From assembly GCA_001701075.1 (NCBI GenBank), contig DAAK01000134.1:1-24710 (forward strand): a DNA stretch of 24,710 nucleotides, given 5' to 3'. The notes below the pieces were generated by a model. That model did no database searches, had not been told where the DNA came from, and worked only from the letters and a program-made list of their open reading frames with translations. Positions 16,054 through 24,075 of this stretch are shown piece after piece. This DNA comes from Bacteroidales bacterium GP3 (GTDB taxonomy: Bacteria; Bacteroidota; Bacteroidia; Bacteroidales; Muribaculaceae). The position numbers and the translations under genes were made by a program. How positions within the stretch are numbered: the stretch's first letter is position 1; every line of letters begins with the position of its first letter.

Positions 16054-16080
16054 ATTAAAGATAAAAGATAAAATACTAAA
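16054..16080 (+). repeat. AT-rich dispersed repeat, copy 2
   Basis: ATTAAAGATAAA, an extra AGATAAA unit, then ATACTAAA begins three bases after the ansA stop codon. It matches the copies at 8826-8850 and 23050-23070. Confidence 0.45.
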
Positions 16081-16094
16081 TATTTAGAAATAAT

Positions 16095-16118
16095 AAAGGG
16101 GCGCGATAGCGTCCCTTT
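16095..16118. terminator. Bidirectional terminator between ansA and the S9 peptidase
   Basis: AAAGGGGCGC (16095-16104) pairs with GCGTCCCTTT (16109-16118) around a GATA loop, with one G-T wobble. A T-rich tract follows on the plus strand and an A-rich one precedes it, so it can serve convergent transcripts. Confidence 0.75.
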
Positions 16119-16122
16119 TAAT

Positions 16123-18990
16123 TTAATATCCTAAATCTTGGCCTTTGCGGGTAATGGGGATTCCTGATTTCATCCATTCCGGCATCGGTTCGCCTTTGAG
16201 GTAATGGTCGAAGAATTGCTGGAGACGGACCGTGATGTCCTTGCGGTTGCGGCGCTCTTTCAAGTTGTGTGCTTCGCCATTGTATTGGAGCATCCAGACT
16301 GGTTTCTGAAGGCGGCGGAGAGCCATGAACATTTCGATGCCCTGATACCAAGGCACTGCTCCGTCGTTATCATTGTGCATTATCAAGAGAGGTGTTTCGA
16401 CACGATTGGCGTGGAAAACAGGGGAGTTCGCGATATAAAGCTCAGGGGCATCCCAAAGGTTTCTTCCAATACGGCTCTGTCCTAACTCATATTGGCCTTG
16501 ACGGGAATCCCCACTTTCCCAACGGATACCACCGAATGCAGACGTCATATTGCTGACTGGAGCCCCACTTCCGGCGCAAGCAAACATATTTGTGCGGGTG
16601 ACAAGATAAGCTGTCTGATATCCGCCCCAACTTTGACCGTCGATACCGATGCGTTCGCGGTCGATCCATGGGTATCTGTCGCACATTGCCTCAGCCCCTG
16701 AGCATACGAAATTCCAAGCGCATTCACCCGGTATGCCTGCAGTATAGTGAATGTCAGGAACAAAGATTACATAACCACGGCTGACATAGAATGGATAGTT
16801 GACCCAACTCCATGAAGGCTCCATATTATAATGTGTGTAGAGATCTTCTGATCCAGTCTCATAAAATACGCAGAGCATAGGATATTTTTTTGTCGGGTCA
16901 AGATCTTCCGGGACATAGAGGACGCCATCGGATAGAGTGCCGTCATATGCATACCAGCTGACGAGATGGGCTGAGCCCCAGTTATAGTCTTTTACCTGAG
17001 GATTGGAATCACTGACTTTCTGAGCTTTAGCAAATATACCTTTAGGAGCTATCCATACATTGGGCATCACTGAAAAATTAGCTTCTACAAAAGAGAAGGA
17101 GGGAGCATCAAGTGCCTGACGTATTTGTGTGAAGCTCAAGGTGTCGATCAAGACATTTTCCGGGCGAGAAGGAATGCCATATTTCATGGATGCGAGTCCA
17201 TTCCGCTTATCCTTATAATTGAAGAGAGTAAGCGTCATGAGATCTCCATTTTTCAAGAAACGGCGATCGTTGCCGTGAGTGTTGACATAACGTATCTTAA
17301 GATTATTGTCGCGACCATATCCTTTTGTGAGACATACCGGATTTTCCTTTCCAGTAGGATCTATGCTCCAGATGTCGTAGCGGTCATAGACGAGGAAGCG
17401 GGTATCTCCTTCAGTCCATGAGGCATTGCCATATTCTTGACGGACACCGGGATGATCGTCGGTTTCGTCCCAAACAGGGAATGGAATGTCTTGAGTCACA
17501 TTGACGGTAGTGCCAGAGGCTATTTCATAAGTAAACCAGTTGCCATCCTTAAACCAATATACAAACCTACCTTCCGGAGACAGATTTGCAGTGCCTACAT
17601 ATACGGAGGCAACTTCCTTGCGTTGACCGTCGTTGACATTGATTACGCTTATTTGCTCGGGGGCATAGTAATTCCATTGTTGGCTTACGATATCCTTGCT
17701 TGGGTCGCGAAGAAGAGCCCAGTCTGCATCCCATCGGTTGGGAGCAACTACAGTCGCGAGTGGATTTGAATCGAGAAGCCGATAATCGCCGCTTTCAATG
17801 TCGATCACCACAGGCAATGTGGGTTCCTTGATCTCGTCAAGATTACATTTCTCTTGCGGAGGAGTGAAAGGAGCATCCCAACGCCAGATGTCAAGTTCCG
17901 GGCGTTCAAAACTTACGAGTGTAGTGTCATCCGGAGCAATTTCTGGAGCTAATCCTATTACAAGACGCTTCCCGTTGTGGCTGAAGACTGGGTTGGAATA
18001 TTGGTTAATATATAATGTTTCAGGAGCATTCTTCGCCATTTTTTCTTGCCATTCTTTCAAGAGTTTTTCTTGCAGTTCAGGGTCTGAAGAATGAGGTCGC
18101 TGTAGGTTAGGTCCTTTTCGACCAGTGGAGATTTCGAGATCAAATTCTTTTGGAGAAGACGGTTGGTCGGAGAGCGAAGACATGAAGAGTTGCATTCTGC
18201 GGGTTCCTGTATCATTGCTGTCGTTGGTGGCAGTATAAGCCAGTTTCTGGCCGTCGATAGAGAATACAGGGTCTCCATAATGTTTCTTGCCTTCATCAAG
18301 GATGAAATCCTTACCATTTTGGAGATAAATGACTCTTACTCCATTAGTGAAGATTGAATCCTTTGCAGCAGCTTTTGTCACAGTCACAAGCTTTTTGCCA
18401 TCTTCGCTGAATGAGTAATTACCGACATACGGATACACTTTAGTTTCTCCGGAGAGAAGATTCCTGACTACGAGGGGGAGTCCGGCATCAGAGTCGGAGA
18501 GTTTAATGTCTTTGGTGACAGTTGTGTCGCAGCTGCTATAGGCTACCCATTCACCTCCCTTTTTGCCTATCTTGAAATCTTTTACGAGAGGAATTATTGT
18601 GACAGAAATGTTCTTGAGATCTATGATAGCCATAGAATCCTGAGGCATATCGTAGTTTTTCTTTTTATCGATTTTTGCCTGCCGGGTGTCCTTGAAAAGG
18701 GGTTTTATTTTGGCTATAGCCCAGCGGCTGTCGGCTGTGAATGCCACTTCGCTGCCTCTTGAAATGTTTATATCTTTCCCATTGGCAGTGTTTCTAAGGG
18801 TAAGGACACCGTCGCCTTCCTGTGGGTTGACACTGAAAGCAGCCCATTTCCCATCATTGCTAAGAGAATGGTTTGAGACTTTTTTCCAGTTGTCGAAACA
18901 TGTGTGATCGAGCTGTTTCTTGGCGTTTGCTTCGACTGCTAATGCTGTAATAAGGAAGAGTAGGGGGATAATGGATATTGATTTTTTCAT
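16123..18990 (-). CDS. Secreted S9 family (prolyl oligopeptidase-like) peptidase
   Basis: This is a serine peptidase with a signal peptide (about residues 1-23, ending ANA) and a probable periplasmic location, likely trimming peptides imported through the outer membrane. The 955 residues comprise a long N-terminal beta-propeller region (about 30-620) with WD/PD40-like blades such as HSLSNDGKWAAF and PVFSIDGQKLAYTA, and a C-terminal alpha/beta-hydrolase domain (about 670-935). The catalytic triad is visible: Ser787 in GQSWGG, Asp876 in NDNDGAVP, and His908 in GEAHNL. It is 39 nt downstream of ribBA on the same strand with no terminator between them, so it may be co-transcribed. The exact specificity (dipeptidyl, acyl-aminoacyl or other) cannot be assigned. 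Confidence 0.93.
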   Translation of the reverse strand: MKKSISIIPLLFLITALAVEANAKKQLDHTCFDNWKKVSNHSLSNDGKWAAFSVNPQEGDGVLTLRNTANGKDINISRGSEVAFTADSRWAIAKIKPLFKDTRQAKIDKKKNYDMPQDSMAIIDLKNISVTIIPLVKDFKIGKKGGEWVAYSSCDTTVTKDIKLSDSDAGLPLVVRNLLSGETKVYPYVGNYSFSEDGKKLVTVTKAAAKDSIFTNGVRVIYLQNGKDFILDEGKKHYGDPVFSIDGQKLAYTATNDSNDTGTRRMQLFMSSLSDQPSSPKEFDLEISTGRKGPNLQRPHSSDPELQEKLLKEWQEKMAKNAPETLYINQYSNPVFSHNGKRLVIGLAPEIAPDDTTLVSFERPELDIWRWDAPFTPPQEKCNLDEIKEPTLPVVIDIESGDYRLLDSNPLATVVAPNRWDADWALLRDPSKDIVSQQWNYYAPEQISVINVNDGQRKEVASVYVGTANLSPEGRFVYWFKDGNWFTYEIASGTTVNVTQDIPFPVWDETDDHPGVRQEYGNASWTEGDTRFLVYDRYDIWSIDPTGKENPVCLTKGYGRDNNLKIRYVNTHGNDRRFLKNGDLMTLTLFNYKDKRNGLASMKYGIPSRPENVLIDTLSFTQIRQALDAPSFSFVEANFSVMPNVWIAPKGIFAKAQKVSDSNPQVKDYNWGSAHLVSWYAYDGTLSDGVLYVPEDLDPTKKYPMLCVFYETGSEDLYTHYNMEPSWSWVNYPFYVSRGYVIFVPDIHYTAGIPGECAWNFVCSGAEAMCDRYPWIDRERIGIDGQSWGGYQTAYLVTRTNMFACAGSGAPVSNMTSAFGGIRWESGDSRQGQYELGQSRIGRNLWDAPELYIANSPVFHANRVETPLLIMHNDNDGAVPWYQGIEMFMALRRLQKPVWMLQYNGEAHNLKERRNRKDITVRLQQFFDHYLKGEPMPEWMKSGIPITRKGQDLGY

Positions 18991-19029
18991 TTGGGTTATT
19001 ATGTAGGCGGGTGCTTTTTCTTACATTAA

Positions 19030-20244
19030 TCAGCTGAATTTGAGTTGATGGCCCATGCGCTCTTTCTTGGTGTGCATGTAAAACTGGTTGTATTTGTTCG
19101 GTTTTACTTCGAGAGGAACGTTTTCTACAGTTTCTATGCCGAATCCTTCGAGGCCAATGCGCTTCATGGGGTTATTGCTCATCAGACGCATCTTTTTGAT
19201 ACCGAGAGCATGAAGGATAGACGCTCCTACACCATAGTTGCGTTCATCTGCCTTATGTCCGAGATGAAGGTTGGCATCAACAGTGTCGAGCCCTTCTTCC
19301 TGAAGCTTATAGGCCTTTATCTTATCCATAAGCCCTATTCCGCGACCCTCTTGATTGAGATAGACAATTGCACCACGACCTTCTTTCTCAATTAATTCCA
19401 TCGCTTTATGGAGTTGTTCTCCACATTCACAACGCATGGAGCCAAAGATGTCGCCGGTGGCGCAACTGCTGTGCACTCTTACAAGGACCGGTGATCCGTC
19501 GGTCACATCTCCTTTTATTAGAGCTATATGTTCCAATCCGTTGTCTTTTTCGCGGAAAGGAATCAGTCGGAAATGTCCGTATGCCGTTGGCATGTCTACT
19601 TCTTCGCCCTTTTCGAGGAGGTTGTCGTTTTTAAGACGGTAAGATATGAGGTCGCGGATGCTTATCAGCTTCAATCCCCATTCGTCGGCGAGCTTACGGA
19701 GTTGAGGAAGTCGAGCCATAGTGCCGTCTTCATTCATTATTTCCATAAGCACACCGGCAGGTTCGAGTCCGGCGAGGCGAGCGAGGTCGACAGCTGCTTC
19801 TGTATGTCCGGCTCTCTCCAGTACACCTCTATCTTGAGCATATAGTGGATTGATATGTCCGGGGCGACCGAATGTCTCAGGAGTCGATTTTGGGTCGGCA
19901 AGAGCATTCAGAGTGGCTGCACGATCGTGAGCAGACACTCCGGTGGTGCACCCTTCAAGTTTGTCGACAGTGACAGTAAAAGGAGTTCCAAGCATAGAGG
20001 TGTTTTCCTCCACTTGATAACCAAGATTTAGTTCCTTGCAACGCTTCATTGTGAGAGGAGCGCAAAGCACCCCGCGTGCATTCTGAAGCATGAAATTGAC
20101 TTGTTCTGGCGTGATTTTCTCGGCAGCGATGATGAGATCGCCTTCGTTTTCGCGGTCTTCATCATCGACGACTATCACGAATTGTCCCTTTTTGAAATCT
20201 TCGATAGCGTCTTCTATGGGATCTAATTTGATATCTTTTTCCAT
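19030..20244 (-). CDS. ribBA: Bifunctional 3,4-dihydroxy-2-butanone-4-phosphate synthase / GTP cyclohydrolase II
   Basis: This cytoplasmic protein carries out the two entry reactions of riboflavin synthesis: ribulose 5-phosphate to the four-carbon unit, and GTP to the pyrimidine precursor. The 404 residues hold a RibB domain (about 1-205; FVIVVDDEDRENEGDLIIAAE, then GRPGHINP and AGHTEAAVDL) and a RibA domain (about 210-404). The RibA zinc ligands are seen as the Cys in HSSCATGD and the two in MRCECG, with QEGRGIGL and SNNPMKRIGLEG following. The HSSC form differs from the common HSEC, but the cysteine is kept. No FMN riboswitch fits in the 52-nt gap upstream, so flavin control at this copy is not evident. 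It lies between rsmD and the S9 peptidase gene. Confidence 0.97.
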   Translation of the reverse strand: MEKDIKLDPIEDAIEDFKKGQFVIVVDDEDRENEGDLIIAAEKITPEQVNFMLQNARGVLCAPLTMKRCKELNLGYQVEENTSMLGTPFTVTVDKLEGCTTGVSAHDRAATLNALADPKSTPETFGRPGHINPLYAQDRGVLERAGHTEAAVDLARLAGLEPAGVLMEIMNEDGTMARLPQLRKLADEWGLKLISIRDLISYRLKNDNLLEKGEEVDMPTAYGHFRLIPFREKDNGLEHIALIKGDVTDGSPVLVRVHSSCATGDIFGSMRCECGEQLHKAMELIEKEGRGAIVYLNQEGRGIGLMDKIKAYKLQEEGLDTVDANLHLGHKADERNYGVGASILHALGIKKMRLMSNNPMKRIGLEGFGIETVENVPLEVKPNKYNQFYMHTKKERMGHQLKFS

Positions 20245-20259
20245 ATGATCTATGCCTAA

Positions 20260-20278
20260 GTTGCCTCAAGGAGGCAAC
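20260..20278. other. Perfect short hairpin between rsmD and ribBA
   Basis: GTTGCCTC (20260-20267) and GAGGCAAC (20271-20278) form an 8-bp perfect stem with a 3-nt loop, 16 nt upstream of the ribBA start codon. No U-run follows on the transcribed minus strand, so it is a poor terminator; it may affect translation of ribBA or message processing. Confidence 0.5.
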
Positions 20279-20296
20279 ATTATATCATTCAAAATT

Positions 20297-20833
20297 CTAA
20301 ATTATTCTAAATATGGAGAAATTGACGGAGCCGTATGTGCGGTGCTGTTCAAAGCCATCAAGAGAAGAGAAGTCGTGACTTCCGCTATGCTCTATGATGA
20401 CGAGAGAGCCGGGTTTGACGAGCGCGGATTGAAGGATTAGAGAGGGAATCTCGTCAAATCTTGGATGGTCGTAGGGTGGATCTGCAAATACTATATCGTA
20501 TGGTTTCTTTGCAGATGCGATAAATTTGAAAACGTCTCCGCGGATGACACGAAGAGCATCATCGTTAAGCTTTTCCTTGACGCTTCTGATGAAATTGGCT
20601 TGTGTGGCGGCCATTTCTACAGAAGTCACCGAATTTGCGCCTCTTGAGAGAAATTCAAAACTTATGGCGCCGGTACCCGCAAAGAGATCAAGGACATCTT
20701 TCCCTTCAATATCTTCGATGTTTTCAATGACATTGAAGATATTTTCCTTGGCAAAGTCGGTCGTAGGTCTTGCCGTGATGTTATGAGGCACGTCGAAACG
20801 GCGTTTGCCATATTTACCTCGTATGATGCGCAT
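20297..20833 (-). CDS. rsmD: 16S rRNA (guanine966-N2)-methyltransferase
   Basis: This cytoplasmic SAM-dependent methyltransferase modifies G966 of 16S rRNA during ribosome assembly. The start at 20833 gives 178 residues beginning MRIIRGKYGKRRFDVP, the classical RsmD N-terminus; the upstream in-frame ATG at 20896 adds 21 residues inside the preceding gene and is not family-like. Motifs are RPTTDFAKENIFN (about 22-34), the SAM-binding DLFAGTGAISFEFLSRGA (about 49-66), VEMAATQANF, and the catalytic DPPY (about 119-122). It overlaps the end of the DUF3822 gene by 20 nt, a sign of translational coupling. Confidence 0.95.
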   Translation of the reverse strand: MRIIRGKYGKRRFDVPHNITARPTTDFAKENIFNVIENIEDIEGKDVLDLFAGTGAISFEFLSRGANSVTSVEMAATQANFIRSVKEKLNDDALRVIRGDVFKFIASAKKPYDIVFADPPYDHPRFDEIPSLILQSALVKPGSLVIIEHSGSHDFSSLDGFEQHRTYGSVNFSIFRII

Positions 20834-21644
20834 ATCTTTTCTTTCTATTGATAGCCAGATAGACGGCAGTAGGAATTTCTTTGCCATCCAGATCATGGCT
20901 CTTCTGGCTTATTGACTTAAAATATGGTTGCAGAATCTTTCCGACCGACTGACGCACCTCGCGGATTCCGCTGAAGACTATCTCGGTTTCAGGAGATGGC
21001 GCATCGTAGGTCTGAAGAATATTAAGGAGAGTATATCCTATGTCGGCTTCAGTCTTCCACAGATGGGTAGAAGCGCTGAGCAATTCATTCCGACAAAGAA
21101 GTATTATGTCGAAAGATGATTGTCTGATGTCGATGAGGCATTTGAAAGCTTCGTGAGGTTGCTGCGAAGCATCTTTGAGAAGAGCCTGCTGACTCCAAAT
21201 TCGTGCTCCAGGGAAAGAACGCTGCATGAATGATTTTAGACCTGGAGTGAGCATAAACGCGCATTTTTCCTTTCCCAGTTCATTGACCATCACATCGAGG
21301 ATGTCGCCACCATACACAGACACATAAGCATCCGCGCAATCTTCATCCGTCTGGTAAAGCGATTCTGGAAGCCAGAGCTGACGATCGCTTTCCACAATTA
21401 TATCGGCTGAATAATCGTCGAGCACGGTTGGATTGTCGTAGACAGCATCTTCAATCCTGGTCAGCAGACCCTCTTCTGAAGGTTGCCATGCTGTATTGAT
21501 AATCACGCGAGGGGTGGCGCCGAGCGACTCATCGGGGAGGAGCCACGCACCGAAACCATGTTTAGATATGTCGACGGCGAGATGCCACTGACCAGTGTCG
21601 AGGATGTCAGAACGCATGCCTGAATGGGGTATATGTTCACTCAT
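20814..21644 (-). CDS. DUF3822 family protein, unknown function
   Basis: This 276-residue protein resembles the DUF3822 family, which is found in Bacteroidetes next to rsmD; its function is not known. No signal peptide or membrane segment is seen. Segments such as WHLAVDISKHGFGAWLL, AYVSVYGGDILDVMVNELGK, and HEAFKCLIDIRQSSFDIILLCRNELL suggest an actin/HSP70-like (ASKHA) fold of the pilus-assembly-ATPase type, but that is inference from strand pattern. It overlaps rsmD by 20 nt. A perfect promoter places the transcription start at or next to the ATG at 21644; an internal ATG at 21617 (MRSDILDTGQWH) would instead leave a short leader. It heads the DUF3822-rsmD-ribBA-S9 peptidase run. Confidence 0.82.
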   Translation of the reverse strand: MSEHIPHSGMRSDILDTGQWHLAVDISKHGFGAWLLPDESLGATPRVIINTAWQPSEEGLLTRIEDAVYDNPTVLDDYSADIIVESDRQLWLPESLYQTDEDCADAYVSVYGGDILDVMVNELGKEKCAFMLTPGLKSFMQRSFPGARIWSQQALLKDASQQPHEAFKCLIDIRQSSFDIILLCRNELLSASTHLWKTEADIGYTLLNILQTYDAPSPETEIVFSGIREVRQSVGKILQPYFKSISQKSHDLDGKEIPTAVYLAINRKKRYAHHTR

Positions 21645-21648
21645 ACTG

Positions 21649-21679
21649 CAAAATTAACAATAAATCCGATTAAAAACAA
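21649..21679 (-). promoter_or_regulatory. Promoter of the DUF3822-rsmD-ribBA run
   Basis: The minus strand has TTG (21679 to 21677), 20 nt, TAATTTTG (21656 to 21649). The -7 box ends 4 nt before the ATG at 21644, too close for a normal leader. Confidence 0.7.
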
Positions 21680-21687
21680 CTTATCTC

Positions 21688-21718
21688 TTGCCTGTTTCAC
21701 ATTTTTTTTTCAACTTTG
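21688..21718 (+). promoter_or_regulatory. Probable promoter of the MATE gene
   Basis: TTG (21688-21690), 20 nt, CAACTTTG (21711-21718) matches the consensus except for C in place of T in the first -7 position. It ends 4 nt before the ATG at 21723 and is divergent from the DUF3822 promoter. Confidence 0.5.
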
Positions 21719-21722
21719 CACT

Positions 21723-23054
21723 ATGATTAGTGGAAAAACAGTCGAAAAAGTGTCGTTGAACCGAAAAATAGTGCGGATGACGATTCCGACGGTAGTCAGC
21801 AATATTTCTGTGCCGTTGTTGGGTCTCTGTGATACCGCAGTAGCGGGCCATATGGGAGCGGAGAGGTACTTGGCTGGCATGGCTATAGGATCGGTTATGG
21901 TGACTACAATGTATTGGCTGTTCAGCTTTTTGCGAGCAGGGACATCTGGCTTGACGGCGACTCATTACGGAGCTTCCGATAAGGAGGGTATGGGTAAAAG
22001 CCTTAGAAACTCGATGTTGTTGGCCATTGTAATCGGTTTGCTGTTGATGGCATTGCATATACCGATGCTCAAACTATTGCAGCAAGTGATGGGCGCCACT
22101 CCTGAGACAACTGTTCTTTCCGGGCAATATTTTTCGATATGCATCCGTGGCGCAGTTCCAATGATGGTGATCACTGCACTTACGGGATGGTTTATTGGAA
22201 TGCAGTCAACGGCTACTGCTATGGCAGTCAACATTGGTATGAGCATTCTCAATGTGATTGCGACTCTTACATTGGTATATGGATTTGGATTGGGCTACGA
22301 AGGGATTGCTCTTGGCACTGTGACATCGCAGTGGTTGATATTGATTCCTGCTGTGTGGATGTGTGTGCGGCTATGCCGGAAGAATGGGATAGTATTTAGG
22401 AAATCAGATTCGTCTTCGCGTCAATCAGGTTCCGAATGGAAGGCTATGCTGAATGTAAATTCGAATCTCTTTTTCCGCTCCGCATGTCTAATTGCCCTGA
22501 CTATGATGCTTTATGCATATAGCGCGAGATTGGGAGATGTGGAGGTCGGTTCAAATGCTGTCATCAATCAGCTTTTTCTTTTTTTCTCCTATTTTATGGA
22601 TGGATTTGCATTTACAGGAGAGGCTTTGATCGGGCGATACAAAGGGGCTAACGACTTTGTAATGTTACGAAAGTCGATAGTCGCTCTTCTGAAATGGACA
22701 TTAGGAATAACTGTGTTTTTTGTGGCGTTTTACAGTTTGGCGCTTTCTTCAATCGTCGGGCTTCTTAGTGATTCAATTGCAGTAGCGAGGAGTGTAGGAG
22801 AGTGTAGGCTGTGGGTAGCATTATTGCCGGCAGCAGGTGCCTTGGCCTTTATATTTGATGGATTTTATATAGGGCTGACGAGGACGCGGCCAATGTTGAT
22901 ATCTACATTGTGTGGGGTGGGATTGTTTGCAGTCATGATTCATTCGCTCCCACATACGCAATGGATATTATGGATGGCGTTTACATGCTATCTTGCTTTG
23001 CGGTCTGCAATACTTGTAGGAATGTTTCCTAAAATATTAAAGATTAAATATTAA
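21723..23054 (+). CDS. MATE family efflux transporter (DinF-like)
   Basis: This inner-membrane cation-coupled antiporter exports drugs or metabolites. Using the ATG at 21723 it has 443 residues, normal for MATE proteins, with about 12 hydrophobic segments in two halves. The N-terminus (NRKIVRMTIPTVVSNISVPLLGLCDTAVAGHMG) is typical, as is the second-half stretch GFAFTGEALIGRYKGAND, and points to the DinF-like branch. An earlier in-frame ATG at 21624 lies inside the divergent DUF3822 gene and upstream of the promoter, so I reject it. The last residues (ILKIKY) and the stop codon fall in an AT-rich repeat. ispE follows 23 nt downstream and may be co-transcribed; the substrates are unknown. Confidence 0.93.
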   Translation: MISGKTVEKVSLNRKIVRMTIPTVVSNISVPLLGLCDTAVAGHMGAERYLAGMAIGSVMVTTMYWLFSFLRAGTSGLTATHYGASDKEGMGKSLRNSMLLAIVIGLLLMALHIPMLKLLQQVMGATPETTVLSGQYFSICIRGAVPMMVITALTGWFIGMQSTATAMAVNIGMSILNVIATLTLVYGFGLGYEGIALGTVTSQWLILIPAVWMCVRLCRKNGIVFRKSDSSSRQSGSEWKAMLNVNSNLFFRSACLIALTMMLYAYSARLGDVEVGSNAVINQLFLFFSYFMDGFAFTGEALIGRYKGANDFVMLRKSIVALLKWTLGITVFFVAFYSLALSSIVGLLSDSIAVARSVGECRLWVALLPAAGALAFIFDGFYIGLTRTRPMLISTLCGVGLFAVMIHSLPHTQWILWMAFTCYLALRSAILVGMFPKILKIKY

Positions 23055-23077
23055 AGATAAAATTCTAAATTATAAAA
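23036..23077 (+). repeat. AT-rich dispersed repeat, copy 3, across the MATE stop codon
   Basis: ATTAAAGATAAAATTCTAAA (core 23050-23070) and a preceding partial unit match the repeats after the DUF486 and ansA genes. It includes the MATE stop codon and fills the space up to the ispE start. Confidence 0.5.
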
Positions 23078-23929
23078 ATGATCAAGTTTGTTAATGCCAA
23101 GTTGAATCTTGGGCTAAATATAGTAAGGAAGCGTGAGGATGGATATCATGATTTGGAGACTGTTTTTTATCCAGTTGGGGTGCATAATGGGAGTCCAGAG
23201 AATCCAGAGCCATTTTGCGACATCCTTGAGATAACCCCGGCAGAAAGGACTGAATTCCGTTTCACTGGTAGGCAAGTGGATTGTCCGCTGGAGAAGAATT
23301 TGGTATATAAGGCTTGGAAACTATTCAAAGAGGAGTATCCGCATCTTGGGGAGTACCTGATTACTCTTGAAAAGCATCTTCCTGATGGTGCAGGACTTGG
23401 AGGGGGTAGTGCGGATGCTTCAGGAGTGCTATGTATGCTTAATGAATTGAGTGGAAAGCCTTTCAGTGAGGAAAAACTCGCGGCTCTGGCATTGAAGCTT
23501 GGCGCAGACTGCCCGTTTTTCATATATAATCGGCCATGCTATGCTGAAGGAGTAGGGGAGCGCATAGAGTTCATTGATCTTGATTTGTCTGGGTGGTGGT
23601 GTCTGCTGGTAAAGCCTGAGGTGTCTATTTCAACTAAAGAGGCGTTTGCAGGAGTACATCCTGCCGCGCCGGAGAAATCGTTGAGGGAAATAGCCCGGCT
23701 TGATGTCGAAGAATGGCAGGGACTGATGGTGAATGATTTTGAAGCTTCACTTTTCCCTGGACACTCTATCCTTGAGGATATTAAGAAAGAACTTATTGAA
23801 AATGGAGCTGATTACGCATCGATGTCTGGATCAGGGTCGACTATATTTGGGCTTTTCAGAGAGAAGGATAATGCTCTGGAGGCAGCTTCAAAATTTGCAG
23901 ACCATTATGTGACGGTATGTAAGTTATAA
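23078..23929 (+). CDS. ispE: 4-diphosphocytidyl-2-C-methyl-D-erythritol kinase
   Basis: This cytoplasmic GHMP-family kinase catalyses the ATP-dependent fourth step of the MEP pathway of isoprenoid synthesis. The 283 residues match the family. The N-terminal NAKLNLGLNIVRKREDGYHDLETVFYPV block contains the conserved Lys8 and the substrate-binding GYH; the ATP loop is PDGAGLGGGSADAS (102-115); Asp144 in LGADCPFF is the probable catalytic base; and a C-terminal SMSGSGSTIFGLF motif (GHMP motif III) is present. A stem-loop follows the stop codon. The gene implies use of the MEP route for isopentenyl diphosphate. It is 23 nt downstream of the MATE gene. Confidence 0.97.
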   Translation: MIKFVNAKLNLGLNIVRKREDGYHDLETVFYPVGVHNGSPENPEPFCDILEITPAERTEFRFTGRQVDCPLEKNLVYKAWKLFKEEYPHLGEYLITLEKHLPDGAGLGGGSADASGVLCMLNELSGKPFSEEKLAALALKLGADCPFFIYNRPCYAEGVGERIEFIDLDLSGWWCLLVKPEVSISTKEAFAGVHPAAPEKSLREIARLDVEEWQGLMVNDFEASLFPGHSILEDIKKELIENGADYASMSGSGSTIFGLFREKDNALEAASKFADHYVTVCKL

Positions 23930-23963
23930 AAAAACAGCTACTTTCTCAAGCAACTGTTTTTTG
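23928..23963 (+). terminator. Probable terminator after ispE
   Basis: AAAAAACAG (23929-23937) pairs with CTGTTTTTT (23954-23962), with a 16-nt loop, directly after the ispE stop. The U-run is part of the 3' arm. The stem is A-T rich, so the termination strength is uncertain. Confidence 0.5.
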
Positions 23964-24075
23964 AAAGTTTTCCATAATACTTTCGAACTAACCTAACATC
24001 ATGAAACGATTTTTATAACTATAAAACAACAGTGGAAATAAATTGTTCGGAAAAAACATAAAAAATATCAAAAAA

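Noticed and set aside
20245..20296. FMN riboswitch upstream of ribBA
   Set aside because: Only 52 nt are available and no conserved RFN elements are seen, just one short hairpin.
21624..21722. Longer N-terminus of the MATE protein from the ATG at 21624
   Set aside because: It lies within the divergent DUF3822 gene and upstream of the MATE promoter, and adds sequence not typical of MATE proteins.
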